Source: Sphingomonas taxi
GTDB lineage: Bacteria; Pseudomonadota; Alphaproteobacteria; Sphingomonadales; Sphingomonadaceae
Assembly (NCBI RefSeq): GCF_000764535.1
Contig: NZ_CP009571.1
Span: forward strand, 3,793,501 to 3,857,500
Direction: 5' to 3'
DNA: 64,000 nucleotides
Shown: positions 19,506 to 28,501 of the stretch, piece after piece
Position numbering within the stretch: position 1 is the first letter of the stretch
How the letters are laid out: each line of letters starts with the position of its first letter
Translations under genes and position numbers: made by a program
The notes under the pieces: generated by a model
What the model was told of the DNA's origin: nothing
Databases searched by the model: none
What the model saw: only the letters and a program-made list of their open reading frames with translations

Positions 19506-20951
19506 CTACGATGACGGAGCGTCGGGCAGGTGGAGGAGGACGGCGAGGCCGGGCTCGGCGTCGGCCAGCCGCAGCGTCGCGCCGATCCGCGCCGCGGCGG
19601 AGCGCACGACGGCAAGGCCGAGGCCGCTGCCGTCGGGCGCATGGCGGTCGCCGAGGCGGACGAACCGCTCCAGGGCGCGGTCGCGGTCGGCGGCGGCGAT
19701 ACCGGGTCCGTCGTCGCGCACGGAGAGATCGACGCCGCCGTCGGCGTCGCGGATCGCGACGGTGACGGTGCCGCCGCGCCGGTTGTAGCGGATGCCATTG
19801 TCGATGAGGTTGCTGAGGATTTCGACCAATAAAGTGCGGTGGCCGTGCACCCAGGCGGGCGCCGCCGCGGCGTCGAGCTGGAGTTCGACGCCGGCGTCGA
19901 TCGCCTGGCCGATGCGACGGCTGATGACGCGAACCGCCACCTCGCGCAGGTCGACGCGTTCGAGCGGCGGCGCGGCGCCCGCCTCCTCGGCGCGGGCAAG
20001 CGCGAGCAGCTGGATCAGCAGCCGTTCGAGCCGCGCGGCGGCGGTGGCGATCTCGTCGAGCGCCTCGCGCGAGCCGCGGCGGGCGAGTTCGATCTGCACC
20101 TTCAGCACCGACAGCGGCGTGCGCATCTGATGCGAGGCGTCGGCGGTGAAGCGGCGCGTCGCGGCGGTCGCGGTGTCGAGCTGGGCGAGCAGCCGGTCGA
20201 ATGCCTCGGCGAGCGGGCGAAGTTCGAGCGGCAGCGGGCCGGCGTCGATCGGCGACAGGTCGGGCGCGGCATGGCCCTCGCGCGCCTCGACCGCGCCGCG
20301 CAGCCGCGCGAGCGGGCGCAGGCTCCAGCCGAGCGCCGGGCGCAGCAGCAGAATGGCAATGCCGACCAGCGCGAGTTCGCCGCCGAGCAGCGCGATCAGC
20401 AGCCGGCGGCTGAGCGCGCGACGGCCGTCGAGCGTCTCGGCGACCTGGACGACGACCGGTCGCTCGATGCCGGGCAAGGCGCGGCGGACTTCGGCAATGC
20501 GGATGCGCTGGTCGCGATAGTCGGCGAAGCGGAAGCGCGGTTGGTCGATCGCCAGCGCATCGGGGGCGGGGGCGGGAAGGTCGGCATAGCCGGTGAGCAG
20601 ATCGCCGCCGACCGCGATGCGGTAATAGACGTTGTCGCGCTCGCTGTTCTCCAGCATGCCGAAGGCGGCGGGCGGCAGGTCGAGCGTCACCTCGCCGCGC
20701 TCGACCTGCACCGTCTCGGCGATCGCGCCGAGCGCGCCGCCGAGCACGCGGTCGTTGGTGCGCCGCACGACGTCGGCGATCAGCGCCGCGCCGGCGACGC
20801 CGAGCAGCACCGCGACGCCGAGCAACGGCCCGAGCATCGCGACGAGCAATCGCGTGCGCAGCGCGATGGCGCGGGGGGCGGGCATCAGGTAGCGCCGCGG
20901 GGGAGGGGGCGGGTCGCCGTCCGTCGGCAATGGTGGGTCATCCCGCCTCAC
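19506..20951 (-). CDS. TctE/QseC-like sensor histidine kinase
   Basis: Membrane sensor kinase of 481 residues with two transmembrane segments (about 33-55 and 185-205) enclosing a periplasmic domain that resembles the 2CSK-N sensor of TctE. It then has a HAMP-like linker, the HisKA H box DASHQMRTPLSVLK and an ATPase with NLIDNGIRYNRRGG, DDGPGI and GSGLGLAVV. The GTG at 20951 overlaps the response regulator stop (GTGA); ATG at 20885 is an alternative start. With the regulator it forms a two-component pair divergent from citrate-type transport genes, the family context of tricarboxylate sensing. Confidence 0.92.
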   Translation of the reverse strand: MRRDDPPLPTDGDPPPPPRRYLMPAPRAIALRTRLLVAMLGPLLGVAVLLGVAGAALIADVVRRTNDRVLGGALGAIAETVQVERGEVTLDLPPAAFGMLENSERDNVYYRIAVGGDLLTGYADLPAPAPDALAIDQPRFRFADYRDQRIRIAEVRRALPGIERPVVVQVAETLDGRRALSRRLLIALLGGELALVGIAILLLRPALGWSLRPLARLRGAVEAREGHAAPDLSPIDAGPLPLELRPLAEAFDRLLAQLDTATAATRRFTADASHQMRTPLSVLKVQIELARRGSREALDEIATAAARLERLLIQLLALARAEEAGAAPPLERVDLREVAVRVISRRIGQAIDAGVELQLDAAAAPAWVHGHRTLLVEILSNLIDNGIRYNRRGGTVTVAIRDADGGVDLSVRDDGPGIAAADRDRALERFVRLGDRHAPDGSGLGLAVVRSAAARIGATLRLADAEPGLAVLLHLPDAPSS

Positions 20952-21613
20952 CCCGCATCGAGCAGATATCCCACGCCGCGTACCGTGCGGATCTGCGGGC
21001 CGTCGGGGGCGAGCTTGCTGCGCAGCCGGGTGACGTTGACCTCGATCGCATTGGGGCCAACCGGCTCGTCATAGCCGAACACCTCGGCGAGCAGCAGTTC
21101 GCGTGGCACCACCTGCCCGGCGCGGGTGGCGAGCGCGTCGAGCACCGCCCATTCGCGGCGGCGCAGGTCGAGCGCACGCCCGCTCACCTCGGCCTGCCCG
21201 GTCGAGCGGTTAAGCGTCAGCGCGCCGATCGTCACCACCGGCGTCGGATCGCCGCCGCGGCGCCGGCCGAGCGCCCGCACGCGCGCCTCCAGCTCCTGCG
21301 GCTCGAACGGCTTGCGCAGATAATCGTCGGCGCCGAGGTCGAGCCCGCGCACCCGGTCGTCGAGCGCGTCGCGCGCGGTCAGCATCAGCACCGGCACCTT
21401 CTCGCCGCGCCGCCGCAGCCGTTCAAGCACGGTGAAGCCGTCGATGTCGGGCAGGCCGACGTCGAGGATCAGCAGCGCATAGGGTTCGCCCGAGACCAAC
21501 GTCAGCCCCTCCTCGCCGCTCGCGCAATGATCGACCGCATGGCCGCCGGCGCGCAGCAGCGCGGCGATGCTCCGGGCGAGCGCCGCATCGTCCTCGATCA
21601 TCAGGATTCGCAT
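20948..21613 (-). CDS. OmpR/TctD-like response regulator
   Basis: A 221-residue response regulator. The receiver has acidic Glu7-Asp9, the phosphoacceptor Asp51 (LILDVGLPDIDGF) and Lys in YLRKPF. The C-terminal winged helix of the OmpR class follows (RREWAVLDALATRAGQVVPRELLLAEVF, IEVNVTRLRSKL, IRTVRGVGYLL). It is first in the pair with the sensor kinase. A 15-bp palindrome lies 2 nt upstream of its start codon and could be an autoregulatory site shared with the divergent transport operon. Confidence 0.95.
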   Translation of the reverse strand: MRILMIEDDAALARSIAALLRAGGHAVDHCASGEEGLTLVSGEPYALLILDVGLPDIDGFTVLERLRRRGEKVPVLMLTARDALDDRVRGLDLGADDYLRKPFEPQELEARVRALGRRRGGDPTPVVTIGALTLNRSTGQAEVSGRALDLRRREWAVLDALATRAGQVVPRELLLAEVFGYDEPVGPNAIEVNVTRLRSKLAPDGPQIRTVRGVGYLLDAG

Positions 21614-21615
21614 GG

Positions 21616-21630
21616 TTTCACCCGGTGAAA
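21616..21630. promoter_or_regulatory. 15-bp palindrome before the tctD-like gene
   Basis: Perfect 7-bp arms around one central base, TTTCACC-C-GGTGAAA, immediately upstream of the response regulator start and about 80 nt upstream of the solute-binding protein start. It overlaps the place where the regulator's ribosome site must be. This is a plausible binding site for the response regulator or another dimeric regulator; OmpR-type proteins more often bind direct repeats, so the binder is uncertain. Confidence 0.45.
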
Positions 21631-21708
21631 GGTTGCTGACAGGTGCGCCGGATATCCCACGATGGCAGCTTATCCGATCACAGAAGCGGAAAAGCGAGAG
21701 GAGCCGGG

Positions 21709-22785
21709 ATGCGGACGATCCTATTCGGGACGATGATGATGCTGGCGGCAGCGGCGACGGCGCACGCCCAGACCCGGCCGGCGGGCTATCCGCGCTCCTA
21801 TGACGGGCTGATCGCCGCGGCGAAAACGGAGGGCGGGCTGACCGTCTACGGCAATGCCGACCGCAGCGAGCTGGTCGGCGTCGTCGCCGGCTTCCACCGC
21901 CTCTATCCCACGATCCGCGTCCGCTACGTCGACCTCGGCTCGATCGAGATCTACCGCCGGCTGGTCGGCGAGACGCGCGCGCGGCAGCAGTCGGCGGATC
22001 TCGTCTGGTCGTCGGCGATGGCGTTGCAGGTCAAGCTCATCAACGACGGATTCGGCCAGGGCTATGCCAGCCCCGAAAAGCCGGCGCTGCCGGCGCAGGT
22101 GGTGTGGAAGAACATCGGCTATGGCGTCACCGCCGAGCCGATCGGCATCGTCTACAATCGCCGGCTGATCCCCGACGCGCAGCGGCCGCGCAGCCATGCC
22201 GCGCTTGAGGCGCTGCTGCGCACGCGGCGGGCGCAGTTCACCGGCCGCGTCACCACCTTCGATCCGGCGCGGTCCAACGTCGGCTATCTCTATCTGACCG
22301 AGGACCTTGCGATCACCCGCGACAGCCGCGCGCTGATGACGGCGATCGCGGCGACCAAGCCGGTGCTGGCGGAGCGGACCGAGCCGATGCTCGCCGCGGT
22401 CGCCGCCGGACGGCAGGCGATCGCCTATAACGTCATCGCCTCCTACGCGCTGGAACAGGCGAAGCGCGATCCGCGGCTCGGCGTGGTGCTGCCGAGCGAC
22501 TATACGATCGTCACCTCGCGCATCGCCTTCATCGCGCGTCAGGCCCGTTCGCCGGCAAGCGCCAAGCTGTTCCTCGATTTCCTGCTGTCGCGGCGCGGCC
22601 AGAGCCTGCTCGCCGCACGCAGCCTGTGGCCGGTGCGTGCCGACGTGCCGGCGCGGCGGCTGTCCGCGGCGCAGGCGCGCCCGATCCGCGTCGGGCCGCA
22701 ACTCCTCGTCCCCCTCGACCGCATCACCCGCCAGCGCTTCCTGCGCGACTGGCGCGCGACCCTTGCCGGAGCCTCCACCCCATGA
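21709..22785 (+). CDS. Orphan periplasmic solute-binding protein (AfuA/PgtC-like)
   Basis: A 358-residue exported protein. The signal peptide MRTILFGTMMMLAAAATAHA is followed by a type II binding-protein fold of the AfuA/FbpA group (AAAKTEGGLTVYGNADRSELVGVVAGFHRLYP, DLVWSSAMALQVKLINDG, FTGRVTTFDPARSNVGYLYLTED). ATG at 21709 is chosen from GAGAGGAG just upstream. No ABC permease or ATPase gene is nearby; instead it overlaps a porin gene and precedes a CitMHS carrier. Such orphans beside two-component systems, like PgtC, serve in sensing, so this one may present ligand to the TctE-like kinase. Confidence 0.88.
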   Translation: MRTILFGTMMMLAAAATAHAQTRPAGYPRSYDGLIAAAKTEGGLTVYGNADRSELVGVVAGFHRLYPTIRVRYVDLGSIEIYRRLVGETRARQQSADLVWSSAMALQVKLINDGFGQGYASPEKPALPAQVVWKNIGYGVTAEPIGIVYNRRLIPDAQRPRSHAALEALLRTRRAQFTGRVTTFDPARSNVGYLYLTEDLAITRDSRALMTAIAATKPVLAERTEPMLAAVAAGRQAIAYNVIASYALEQAKRDPRLGVVLPSDYTIVTSRIAFIARQARSPASAKLFLDFLLSRRGQSLLAARSLWPVRADVPARRLSAAQARPIRVGPQLLVPLDRITRQRFLRDWRATLAGASTP

Positions 22786-24269
22786 TCCTGCGTACCGGAG
22801 CCGCCCTGCTGGCGCTCGTCGCCGCCACCCCCGCGCTCGCCCAGACGCCGACGCAGGCCGAGCTTGCCGAACTGGTGCGCGCGCAGGCGGCGGAGATCGC
22901 CGCGCTGCGCGCCCGGCTCGACCGGATCGAGGGCCAGCAGGCGCTCGCCGCCGCGCCGGCCCCGGCGTCCGCCCCCGCGCAGACGCCGCCGCCCCAGGTC
23001 GCGCAGGCCGCGCCGCCGCAGGTTCGCCGCACGGTGCCCTTCGCACCGCAGCTGGTGCCCCCCGGCCCGGCCGACCGCGACGTCGCACAGGCGACCGCGG
23101 CACGCGACAATCCGTCGGGCGTGACCACCGAATGGGGCGCGGGCCTGCCCGTCTTCCACTCGGCGGACGGCGTCTACACCTTCAAGCCGCGCGGGCGCAT
23201 CCTCGCCGACGTCAGCAGCACATTCGGTTCCAGATCGGACACGCGCAACCTCACCACCACCGGCATGCGCGCGCTGCGCCTCGGGCTGGAGGGCGGCGTC
23301 GGCGCGCATTTCTTCTATCAGATGGAAGCCGATTTCTCGGAGAATGAGGTCGACGTCGTCACCGCCTTCATGGGCTGGCGCAACCGGATCGCGCCGGGGA
23401 TCGATTACGACGTGCGCGCCGGTCATCTGTTCAACGATCGCAGCTTCGAGGGCTCGACCGGCTCGGATTCGACGCCGTTCCTCGAACGCACGACGGTCGC
23501 CACCGCGATCATCCCGCAGCGCGGCTTCTACGGCATCGGCATCATGCCGCGTCTGTTCTGGAAGACCGGCCATGCCTCGCTGACCGTCACCGGCGACCGC
23601 GTCGACGGCACGCAGGCGGTGAGCGACGGCCGCACCGTGCTGGGCCGCGCGCACTGGAACCCGGTCAAGACCGACGACACGGTGATGCACGTCGGCATCT
23701 GGGGCTTCGACGAGAGCCTGTCGTCCGCGGCGACGACGCTGACCCGCAACACGGTGATCGGCGGCCGTTTCAACGGCGCCCTGCGCGTCTCGACCGGCAC
23801 CCTGCTCGGCGGCACCGGTACCACCGGCTATGGCGTCGAGCTGGGCGGCTATCGCGGGCCGTTGTGGGTGATGGGCGAGGCGGGGCGGCGCAACGCGCGG
23901 CTGGACGGTGGCCGGTCCGATTTCGTCAGCAAGGCGTGGAGCCTGTCGGGCGGCTTCTTTATCACCGGCGACCTGCCGCCGTACAATCCGCGGCTGGGCA
24001 GTTTCGGCCAGCCCAAGGTCAAGCGGCCGACTTTCGACGGGGGACCCGGCGCGATCGAGCTGACCGGCCGCTATGAGAGTCTCGACTATACCGATCTCGT
24101 CACCGGCGGCGAGGGATGGGCGGGGACTCTCGGCGTGAACTGGTATCTCAACAGCTTCACGCGCGTGCAAGTCAACGCCATCCACTGGGACACCGACAAT
24201 CGCAGCGGCGCCGTCACCGGCGCCGATTCCGGCGAAACCGTCAGCGCCCGCGTCGCCGTCACCTTCTGA
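22782..24269 (+). CDS. OprO/OprP-type outer-membrane porin
   Basis: A 495-residue porin with signal peptide (MILRTGAALLALVAATPALA), an N-terminal coiled coil (AELVRAQAAEIAALRARLDRIEG), an Ala/Pro-rich linker and a barrel from about residue 110 that matches the phosphate-selective porin O/P family (GRILADVSSTFGS, FQMEADFSENEVDVVTAF-like region, GVNWYLNSFTRVQVNAIHWD) and ends in the C-terminal Phe. The start overlaps the stop of the solute-binding protein gene (ATGA). Family members pass anions; here the context suggests citrate or another carboxylate. Confidence 0.93.
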   Translation: MILRTGAALLALVAATPALAQTPTQAELAELVRAQAAEIAALRARLDRIEGQQALAAAPAPASAPAQTPPPQVAQAAPPQVRRTVPFAPQLVPPGPADRDVAQATAARDNPSGVTTEWGAGLPVFHSADGVYTFKPRGRILADVSSTFGSRSDTRNLTTTGMRALRLGLEGGVGAHFFYQMEADFSENEVDVVTAFMGWRNRIAPGIDYDVRAGHLFNDRSFEGSTGSDSTPFLERTTVATAIIPQRGFYGIGIMPRLFWKTGHASLTVTGDRVDGTQAVSDGRTVLGRAHWNPVKTDDTVMHVGIWGFDESLSSAATTLTRNTVIGGRFNGALRVSTGTLLGGTGTTGYGVELGGYRGPLWVMGEAGRRNARLDGGRSDFVSKAWSLSGGFFITGDLPPYNPRLGSFGQPKVKRPTFDGGPGAIELTGRYESLDYTDLVTGGEGWAGTLGVNWYLNSFTRVQVNAIHWDTDNRSGAVTGADSGETVSARVAVTF

Positions 24270-24289
24270 TCTTTCCAAGGAACATGCCC

Positions 24290-25594
24290 ATGGATCTGGC
24301 GCTGCTCGGCTTCCTGATGGTGGCCACCTTCATGACGCTCATCATGACCAAGCGGATGACCCCGCTGGTCGCGCTGATCGTCATCCCGACGATCTTCGGC
24401 GTGATCGCCGGCCAGGCGGCCGGGCTCGGCGACATGATGATCGACGGCATCAAGAATCTCGCGCCGACCGGCGTGATGCTGCTGTTCGCGATCCTGTTCT
24501 TCTCGACGATGACCGATACCGGGCTGTTCGATCCGCTGGTCGGCCGGCTGATCCGGCTGGTCCACGGCGATCCGACGCGCATCCTGCTCGGCACCGTCGT
24601 GCTGTGCGCGCTGGTCAGCCTCGATGGCGACGGCTCGACCACCTATATCATCACGATCGCCGCGCTGCTGCCGCTCTACAAGCGCTACGACATGAACCGG
24701 CTGTATCTGTGCTGCCTGTTGATGGCGACCAGCGGCATCATGAACCTCACCCCCTGGGGCGGCCCGACCGCGCGCGCGGCGAGCGCGCTCAAGCTCGATC
24801 CGGCGACGCTGTTCCTGCCGCTGATCCCCGGCATGATCGCCGGCCTCGCCAGCCTGCTCGCGCTGGCGGTGTGGTTCGGCCGCAAGGAGCGCGCCCGCAT
24901 CGGCGCGGTGCAGGCACGCGAGGAGGCGGAGTTCACCGGCATGGCGGTGTCGCAATATCCCGAGGCGCGCCGGCCGAAACTGATCTGGTTCAACGGCCTG
25001 CTCGTCGTCACGCTGCTCACCCTGCTCGTCTGGGGGCTGCTGCCACTGTCGGTGCTGATGATGATCGCCTTCGCGATCGCGATGATCGTCAACTATCCCG
25101 GCGTCGCCGAGCAGAAGGAGCGGATCGCCGCGCATGCCGGCAACGTGTTGTCGGTGGTGTCGCTGATCTTCGCCGCGGGCATCTTTACAGGCATCTTGGG
25201 CGGCACCGGCATGGTCGAGGCGATGAGCAAGGAGGTCGTCGGCATGATCCCGCCGGTGATGGGCCCCTATATGGCTCCGATCACCGCGTTGCTCAGCCTG
25301 CCCTTCACCTTCTTCATCTCCAACGACGCCTTCTATTTCGGCATGCTGCCGATCCTCGCCGAGGCGGGGGCGCATTACGGCGTCTCGCCGATGGCGATCG
25401 CGCGCGCCTCGCTGATGGGCCAGCCGGTGCATCTGCTCAGCCCGCTGGTGCCGTCGACCTATCTGCTCGTCAGCCTCGCCGGCGTCGACCTCGCCGACCA
25501 CCAGCGGTTCACGCTGCTGCCCGCCGCGATGGTGTGCGCGGTGATGACGCTGGTCGGGATGATCGCGCTCGCCTTTCCGTTCGTCGCCGGGTGA
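24290..25594 (+). CDS. CitMHS family citrate transporter
   Basis: A 434-residue inner-membrane carrier with about 12 hydrophobic segments, in the CitM/CitH family that imports citrate complexed with a divalent metal in symport with protons. Signature regions include LDGDGSTTYIITIAALLPLYKR, MNLTPWGGPTARAASALK and SLPFTFFISNDAFYFGMLPIL. ATG at 24290 gives 8 nt spacing to AAGGA; the in-frame ATG at 24284 is too close. It is the third gene after the solute-binding protein and porin and gives the system its inner-membrane step. Regulation by the divergent TctDE-like pair is likely. Confidence 0.93.
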   Translation: MDLALLGFLMVATFMTLIMTKRMTPLVALIVIPTIFGVIAGQAAGLGDMMIDGIKNLAPTGVMLLFAILFFSTMTDTGLFDPLVGRLIRLVHGDPTRILLGTVVLCALVSLDGDGSTTYIITIAALLPLYKRYDMNRLYLCCLLMATSGIMNLTPWGGPTARAASALKLDPATLFLPLIPGMIAGLASLLALAVWFGRKERARIGAVQAREEAEFTGMAVSQYPEARRPKLIWFNGLLVVTLLTLLVWGLLPLSVLMMIAFAIAMIVNYPGVAEQKERIAAHAGNVLSVVSLIFAAGIFTGILGGTGMVEAMSKEVVGMIPPVMGPYMAPITALLSLPFTFFISNDAFYFGMLPILAEAGAHYGVSPMAIARASLMGQPVHLLSPLVPSTYLLVSLAGVDLADHQRFTLLPAAMVCAVMTLVGMIALAFPFVAG

Positions 25595-25673
25595 TCCGCG
25601 ACGCCGCCTCGATCGCGCCGCGCTTCGCCGTGGCCCCGCGCGCCTTCCGCCGCCCCCAACCCCCGGAGACCCC

Positions 25674-26333
25674 ATGGACCGAACGCGCCTGCCCCTGATG
25701 CTGCTGCCCGCGATGGGCTGCGACGGGCGCCTGTGGGCGCGCCAGATCATGGACCTCGCCGATATCGCCGAGCCCGACTTCGGCGATCTGTCGCAGGATG
25801 CGACGATCGGCGCGATGGCGGCGCGGGTGCTCGCCGCGATGCCACCGCGTGGCGCCGTCGCCGGGGTCAGCCTCGGCGGCTATGTCGCGCTGGAGATGGT
25901 GCGCCAGGCGCCCGACCGGATCACCCGCATCGCCCTGTTCGGCACCCGCGCCTCGATGGAGCCGCGCGCGCGCACCGTCGCCGACCAGGGCCTGATCGCC
26001 ACCGCGCCGCATGCCGATCCGCAGCTCTCGGCGATCGTCAGCGGTCCGGCGCTGGCGATGGCGGAGCGGCTCGGCCCGGCGGTCTTCGCGCGGCAGCAGG
26101 CGGCGCTGCTCGCCCGCCCCGACATCGCCGAGGCGATTCGGGCGATCCACGTGCCGACGCTGGTCGCGGTGGGCGATCGCGACCGTATCTGCACGCCCGA
26201 CGACGCGCGTGCACTTGCCGAGGCGATTCCCGGCGCGGCCCTGCACGTGCTGCGCGGCTGCGGCCATCTCTCGCCGATGGAGCGGCCCGGCGAGGTGACG
26301 ACGCTGCTGCGCCGCTGGCTGCGGGCGGAATAG
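25674..26333 (+). CDS. Alpha/beta hydrolase
   Basis: A small, 219-residue alpha/beta hydrolase. The nucleophile elbow GVSLGGY carries Ser66; the acid is in VGDRDRICTPDDA and the histidine in GCGHLSPMERPGEV. There is no signal peptide or large lid domain. It resembles the hydrolases related to BioH and the 3-oxoadipate enol-lactonase group, but substrate residues are not diagnostic. It follows the citrate carrier by 79 nt on the same strand and may be read from the same transcript. Confidence 0.88.
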   Translation: MDRTRLPLMLLPAMGCDGRLWARQIMDLADIAEPDFGDLSQDATIGAMAARVLAAMPPRGAVAGVSLGGYVALEMVRQAPDRITRIALFGTRASMEPRARTVADQGLIATAPHADPQLSAIVSGPALAMAERLGPAVFARQQAALLARPDIAEAIRAIHVPTLVAVGDRDRICTPDDARALAEAIPGAALHVLRGCGHLSPMERPGEVTTLLRRWLRAE

Positions 26334-26415
26334 GGGCGGGGTGGGCGCTGCGCGACCCGGCGTTCGTGCCGGTGCGCTGCGCTTTCCGGCCGCGGCAGAT
26401 GCCGGGGTCGGAAAA

Positions 26416-26502
26416 TGGTGCCCAGAAGAGGACTCGAACCTCCACGACCTTGCGATCGCCAGCACCTGAAGCTGGTGCGTCTACCAATTCCGCCATCTGG
26501 GC
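26416..26502 (-). tRNA. tRNA-Leu (anticodon CAG)
   Basis: Full cloverleaf on the reverse strand, 87 nt including the encoded CCA. Acceptor stem GCCCAGA pairs with TCTGGGC; the anticodon stem CCAGC/GCTGG encloses loop TTCAGGT with anticodon CAG. A long variable arm typical of leucine tRNAs and the T-loop GTTCGAGTC are present. No integrase or duplicated 3' end was seen nearby, so there is no sign that it serves as an attachment site. Confidence 0.97.
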
Positions 26503-26611
26503 ACGGGGTAGGCGGCGGCCTTTAGGGGGCGGTCGCCGCGCTTGTCAACACGGGTTTCGCCGGGCAAGGGGCGAAACATCAGCACAGCGACGAAAAAATG
26601 AGGCCCGGGCG

Positions 26612-27541
26612 ATGAAAGACAAGCTGGTTACGATCTTCGGCGGCGGCGGATTCGTCGGCCGCTATGTGGTGCAGGCGCTGCTCCGCGGCGGCGCGCGGGT
26701 GCGCGTCGCCGAGCGCGATCCGCGGCATGCGTGGTTTCTCAAGCCCTTGGGCGGTCTCGGCCAGACGCAATTCGTCGCCGCCGACGTGACATTGCCCGAA
26801 ACGGTCAGCCGCGCGGTGCAGGGCGCCGATGCGGTGATCAACATGGTCGGGCTGCTTGCCGGCGATTTCGAGCGCGTCCATGTCGGTGGTGCGCGCAACG
26901 TCGCCGAGGCCGCCGCGGCGGCCGGGGTCGCGACGCTGGTCCACATGTCGGCGATCGGCGCCGATTCGTCGGCGCCCTCGGCCTATGGCAGCAGCAAGGG
27001 CCGCGGCGAGGAGGCGGTCCGTGCCGCCTTCCCGAACGCCGCGATCATCCGCCCGTCGATCGTCTTCGGTCGCGAGGACCAGTTCATCAACCGCTTCGCC
27101 GGCATGATCGGCAAGGCCCCGGTGGTGCCGGTGCTGCGCGCGCCGGTGAAGTTCCAGCCGGTGTTCGCGGCCGATGTCGGCGATGCGATGGCGGCGGCGA
27201 CCGACGCGCGCTTCGCCGGCCAGACGTTCGAGCTCGGCGGCCCCGACGTGATGACGATGGGCGAGATCATCCGCTGGATCGCCAGGACGATCGGCCGCAG
27301 CCCGTCGATCGTCGAACTGCCCGATGCGGCCGGCGCGCTGCTCGCCAGCCTGCCGTTCGCGCCGATCACCAAGGACCAGTGGCTAATGCTCCAGCGCGAC
27401 AACGTCGTCGCGCCGGGCGCGTCGGGGCTGGCGGCGCTCGGCATCGACCCGACCCCGCTGCAGGCGGTCGCGCCCGAATGGCTCGTCCGCTTCCGCCGCA
27501 CCGGCCGGTTCGGTCGTCGCGCCGAAACCCTCGCCGCTTAA
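26612..27541 (+). CDS. NAD(P)-binding epimerase, NDUFA9-like
   Basis: A 309-residue atypical SDR. The Rossmann motif TIFGGGGFVGRYVV lies at the N-terminus. The sequence pattern DVTLPETVSRAVQGADAVINMVGLL, LVHMSAIGADSSAPSAYGSSKGRGE and IIRPSIVFGREDQFINRFAGM is that of the complex-I-associated NDUFA9/39-kDa subgroup widespread in alphaproteobacteria. It usually lacks the classical catalytic Tyr-x3-Lys, although YGSSK here is similar. Followed after 9 nt by uppP, so probably cotranscribed. Its role in respiratory complex assembly is inferred from the family. Confidence 0.88.
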   Translation: MKDKLVTIFGGGGFVGRYVVQALLRGGARVRVAERDPRHAWFLKPLGGLGQTQFVAADVTLPETVSRAVQGADAVINMVGLLAGDFERVHVGGARNVAEAAAAAGVATLVHMSAIGADSSAPSAYGSSKGRGEEAVRAAFPNAAIIRPSIVFGREDQFINRFAGMIGKAPVVPVLRAPVKFQPVFAADVGDAMAAATDARFAGQTFELGGPDVMTMGEIIRWIARTIGRSPSIVELPDAAGALLASLPFAPITKDQWLMLQRDNVVAPGASGLAALGIDPTPLQAVAPEWLVRFRRTGRFGRRAETLAA

Positions 27542-27550
27542 GGACGTTTC

Positions 27551-28348
27551 ATGGACCTGCTCACCGTCATCCTCCTCGGCATCGTCGAGGGGGTCACCGA
27601 ATTCCTGCCCGTCTCCTCGACCGGCCATCTGATCCTCGCCGGCACCTTGCTCGGCGTGCAGGACCAAGCAACCGCGACCTTCGACATCGTGATTCAATTG
27701 GGCGCCATCCTCGCGGTGATCGTCCTCTACTGGCGACGCTTCTGGGACGTGGCGGTGGGCCTCGTCGGTGGCCAGCCCAAATCCTGGGCGTTCGTGCGCA
27801 ATATCGCGCTCGGCTTCCTGCCCGCCGCGGCGATCGGCGTGGTCGTCTACAAGGCGGTCAAGGCGTTGCTCGAAAGCCCGACCGTGGTCGCGGTCGCGCT
27901 GATCGTCGGCGGCATCGCGATCCTCGTCATCGAGCGGCTGGTCAAGCAGGCGCGGATCGAATCGGTCGAGGCGATGCCGTGGAGCACCGCGCTCGGCGTC
28001 GGCGTCGTCCAGTGTCTCGCGATGATCCCGGGCGTCAGCCGGTCGGGCGCGACGATCATGGGCGCGCTCAGCCTCGGCGTCGATCGGCGCGCGGCGGCGG
28101 AATTCTCCTTCTTCCTCGCCATCCCGACGATGCTCGCCGCCTCGGGCTACGACCTGCTCAAATCGGGCGCGACCCTGGGGCAGGGCGAGTGGCTCAGCAT
28201 CGCGATCGGCTTCGTCGTCTCGTTCGTCGTCGCTTTGGTGGTGATCCGCTGGTTCGTCGGCATCGTCAGCCGTCACGGTTTTGCACCGTTCGCATGGTAT
28301 CGGATCGTCATCGGCGCGGTGGCATTGGTCGCACTTCAACTGCGATAG
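27551..28348 (+). CDS. uppP: Undecaprenyl-diphosphatase (UppP/BacA)
   Basis: A 265-residue inner-membrane phosphatase that recycles undecaprenyl diphosphate to the monophosphate for peptidoglycan and polysaccharide synthesis. The two family motifs are present: [17 protein letters not shown] at residues 13-29 with the catalytic glutamates, and [17 protein letters not shown] around residue 160. About eight hydrophobic segments. Start ATG lies 9 nt after the stop of the epimerase gene, in an operon-like arrangement. The following 150 bp (28349-28501) hold only the promoter region of gltD. Confidence 0.97.
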   Translation: MDLLTVILLGIVEGVTEFLPVSSTGHLILAGTLLGVQDQATATFDIVIQLGAILAVIVLYWRRFWDVAVGLVGGQPKSWAFVRNIALGFLPAAAIGVVVYKAVKALLESPTVVAVALIVGGIAILVIERLVKQARIESVEAMPWSTALGVGVVQCLAMIPGVSRSGATIMGALSLGVDRRAAAEFSFFLAIPTMLAASGYDLLKSGATLGQGEWLSIAIGFVVSFVVALVVIRWFVGIVSRHGFAPFAWYRIVIGAVALVALQLR

Positions 28349-28501
28349 GTCCGCAGCGATACCAAATTTCCGATTTCCGGGCCAGTCCATCCTGCGAAGG
28401 GGTCATTACGACGCTATATTAGGGAATGGGTGCTGACGTATTGGTCAATTTATGCGTGACACGGCGCTTCTTCCTGCGTAGCGACGCGGGAAGGAGGCCC
28501 C

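Noticed and set aside
26416..26502. tRNA-Leu as an integration site for a genomic island
   Set aside because: No integrase gene, no duplicated tRNA end and no change of gene content next to it.
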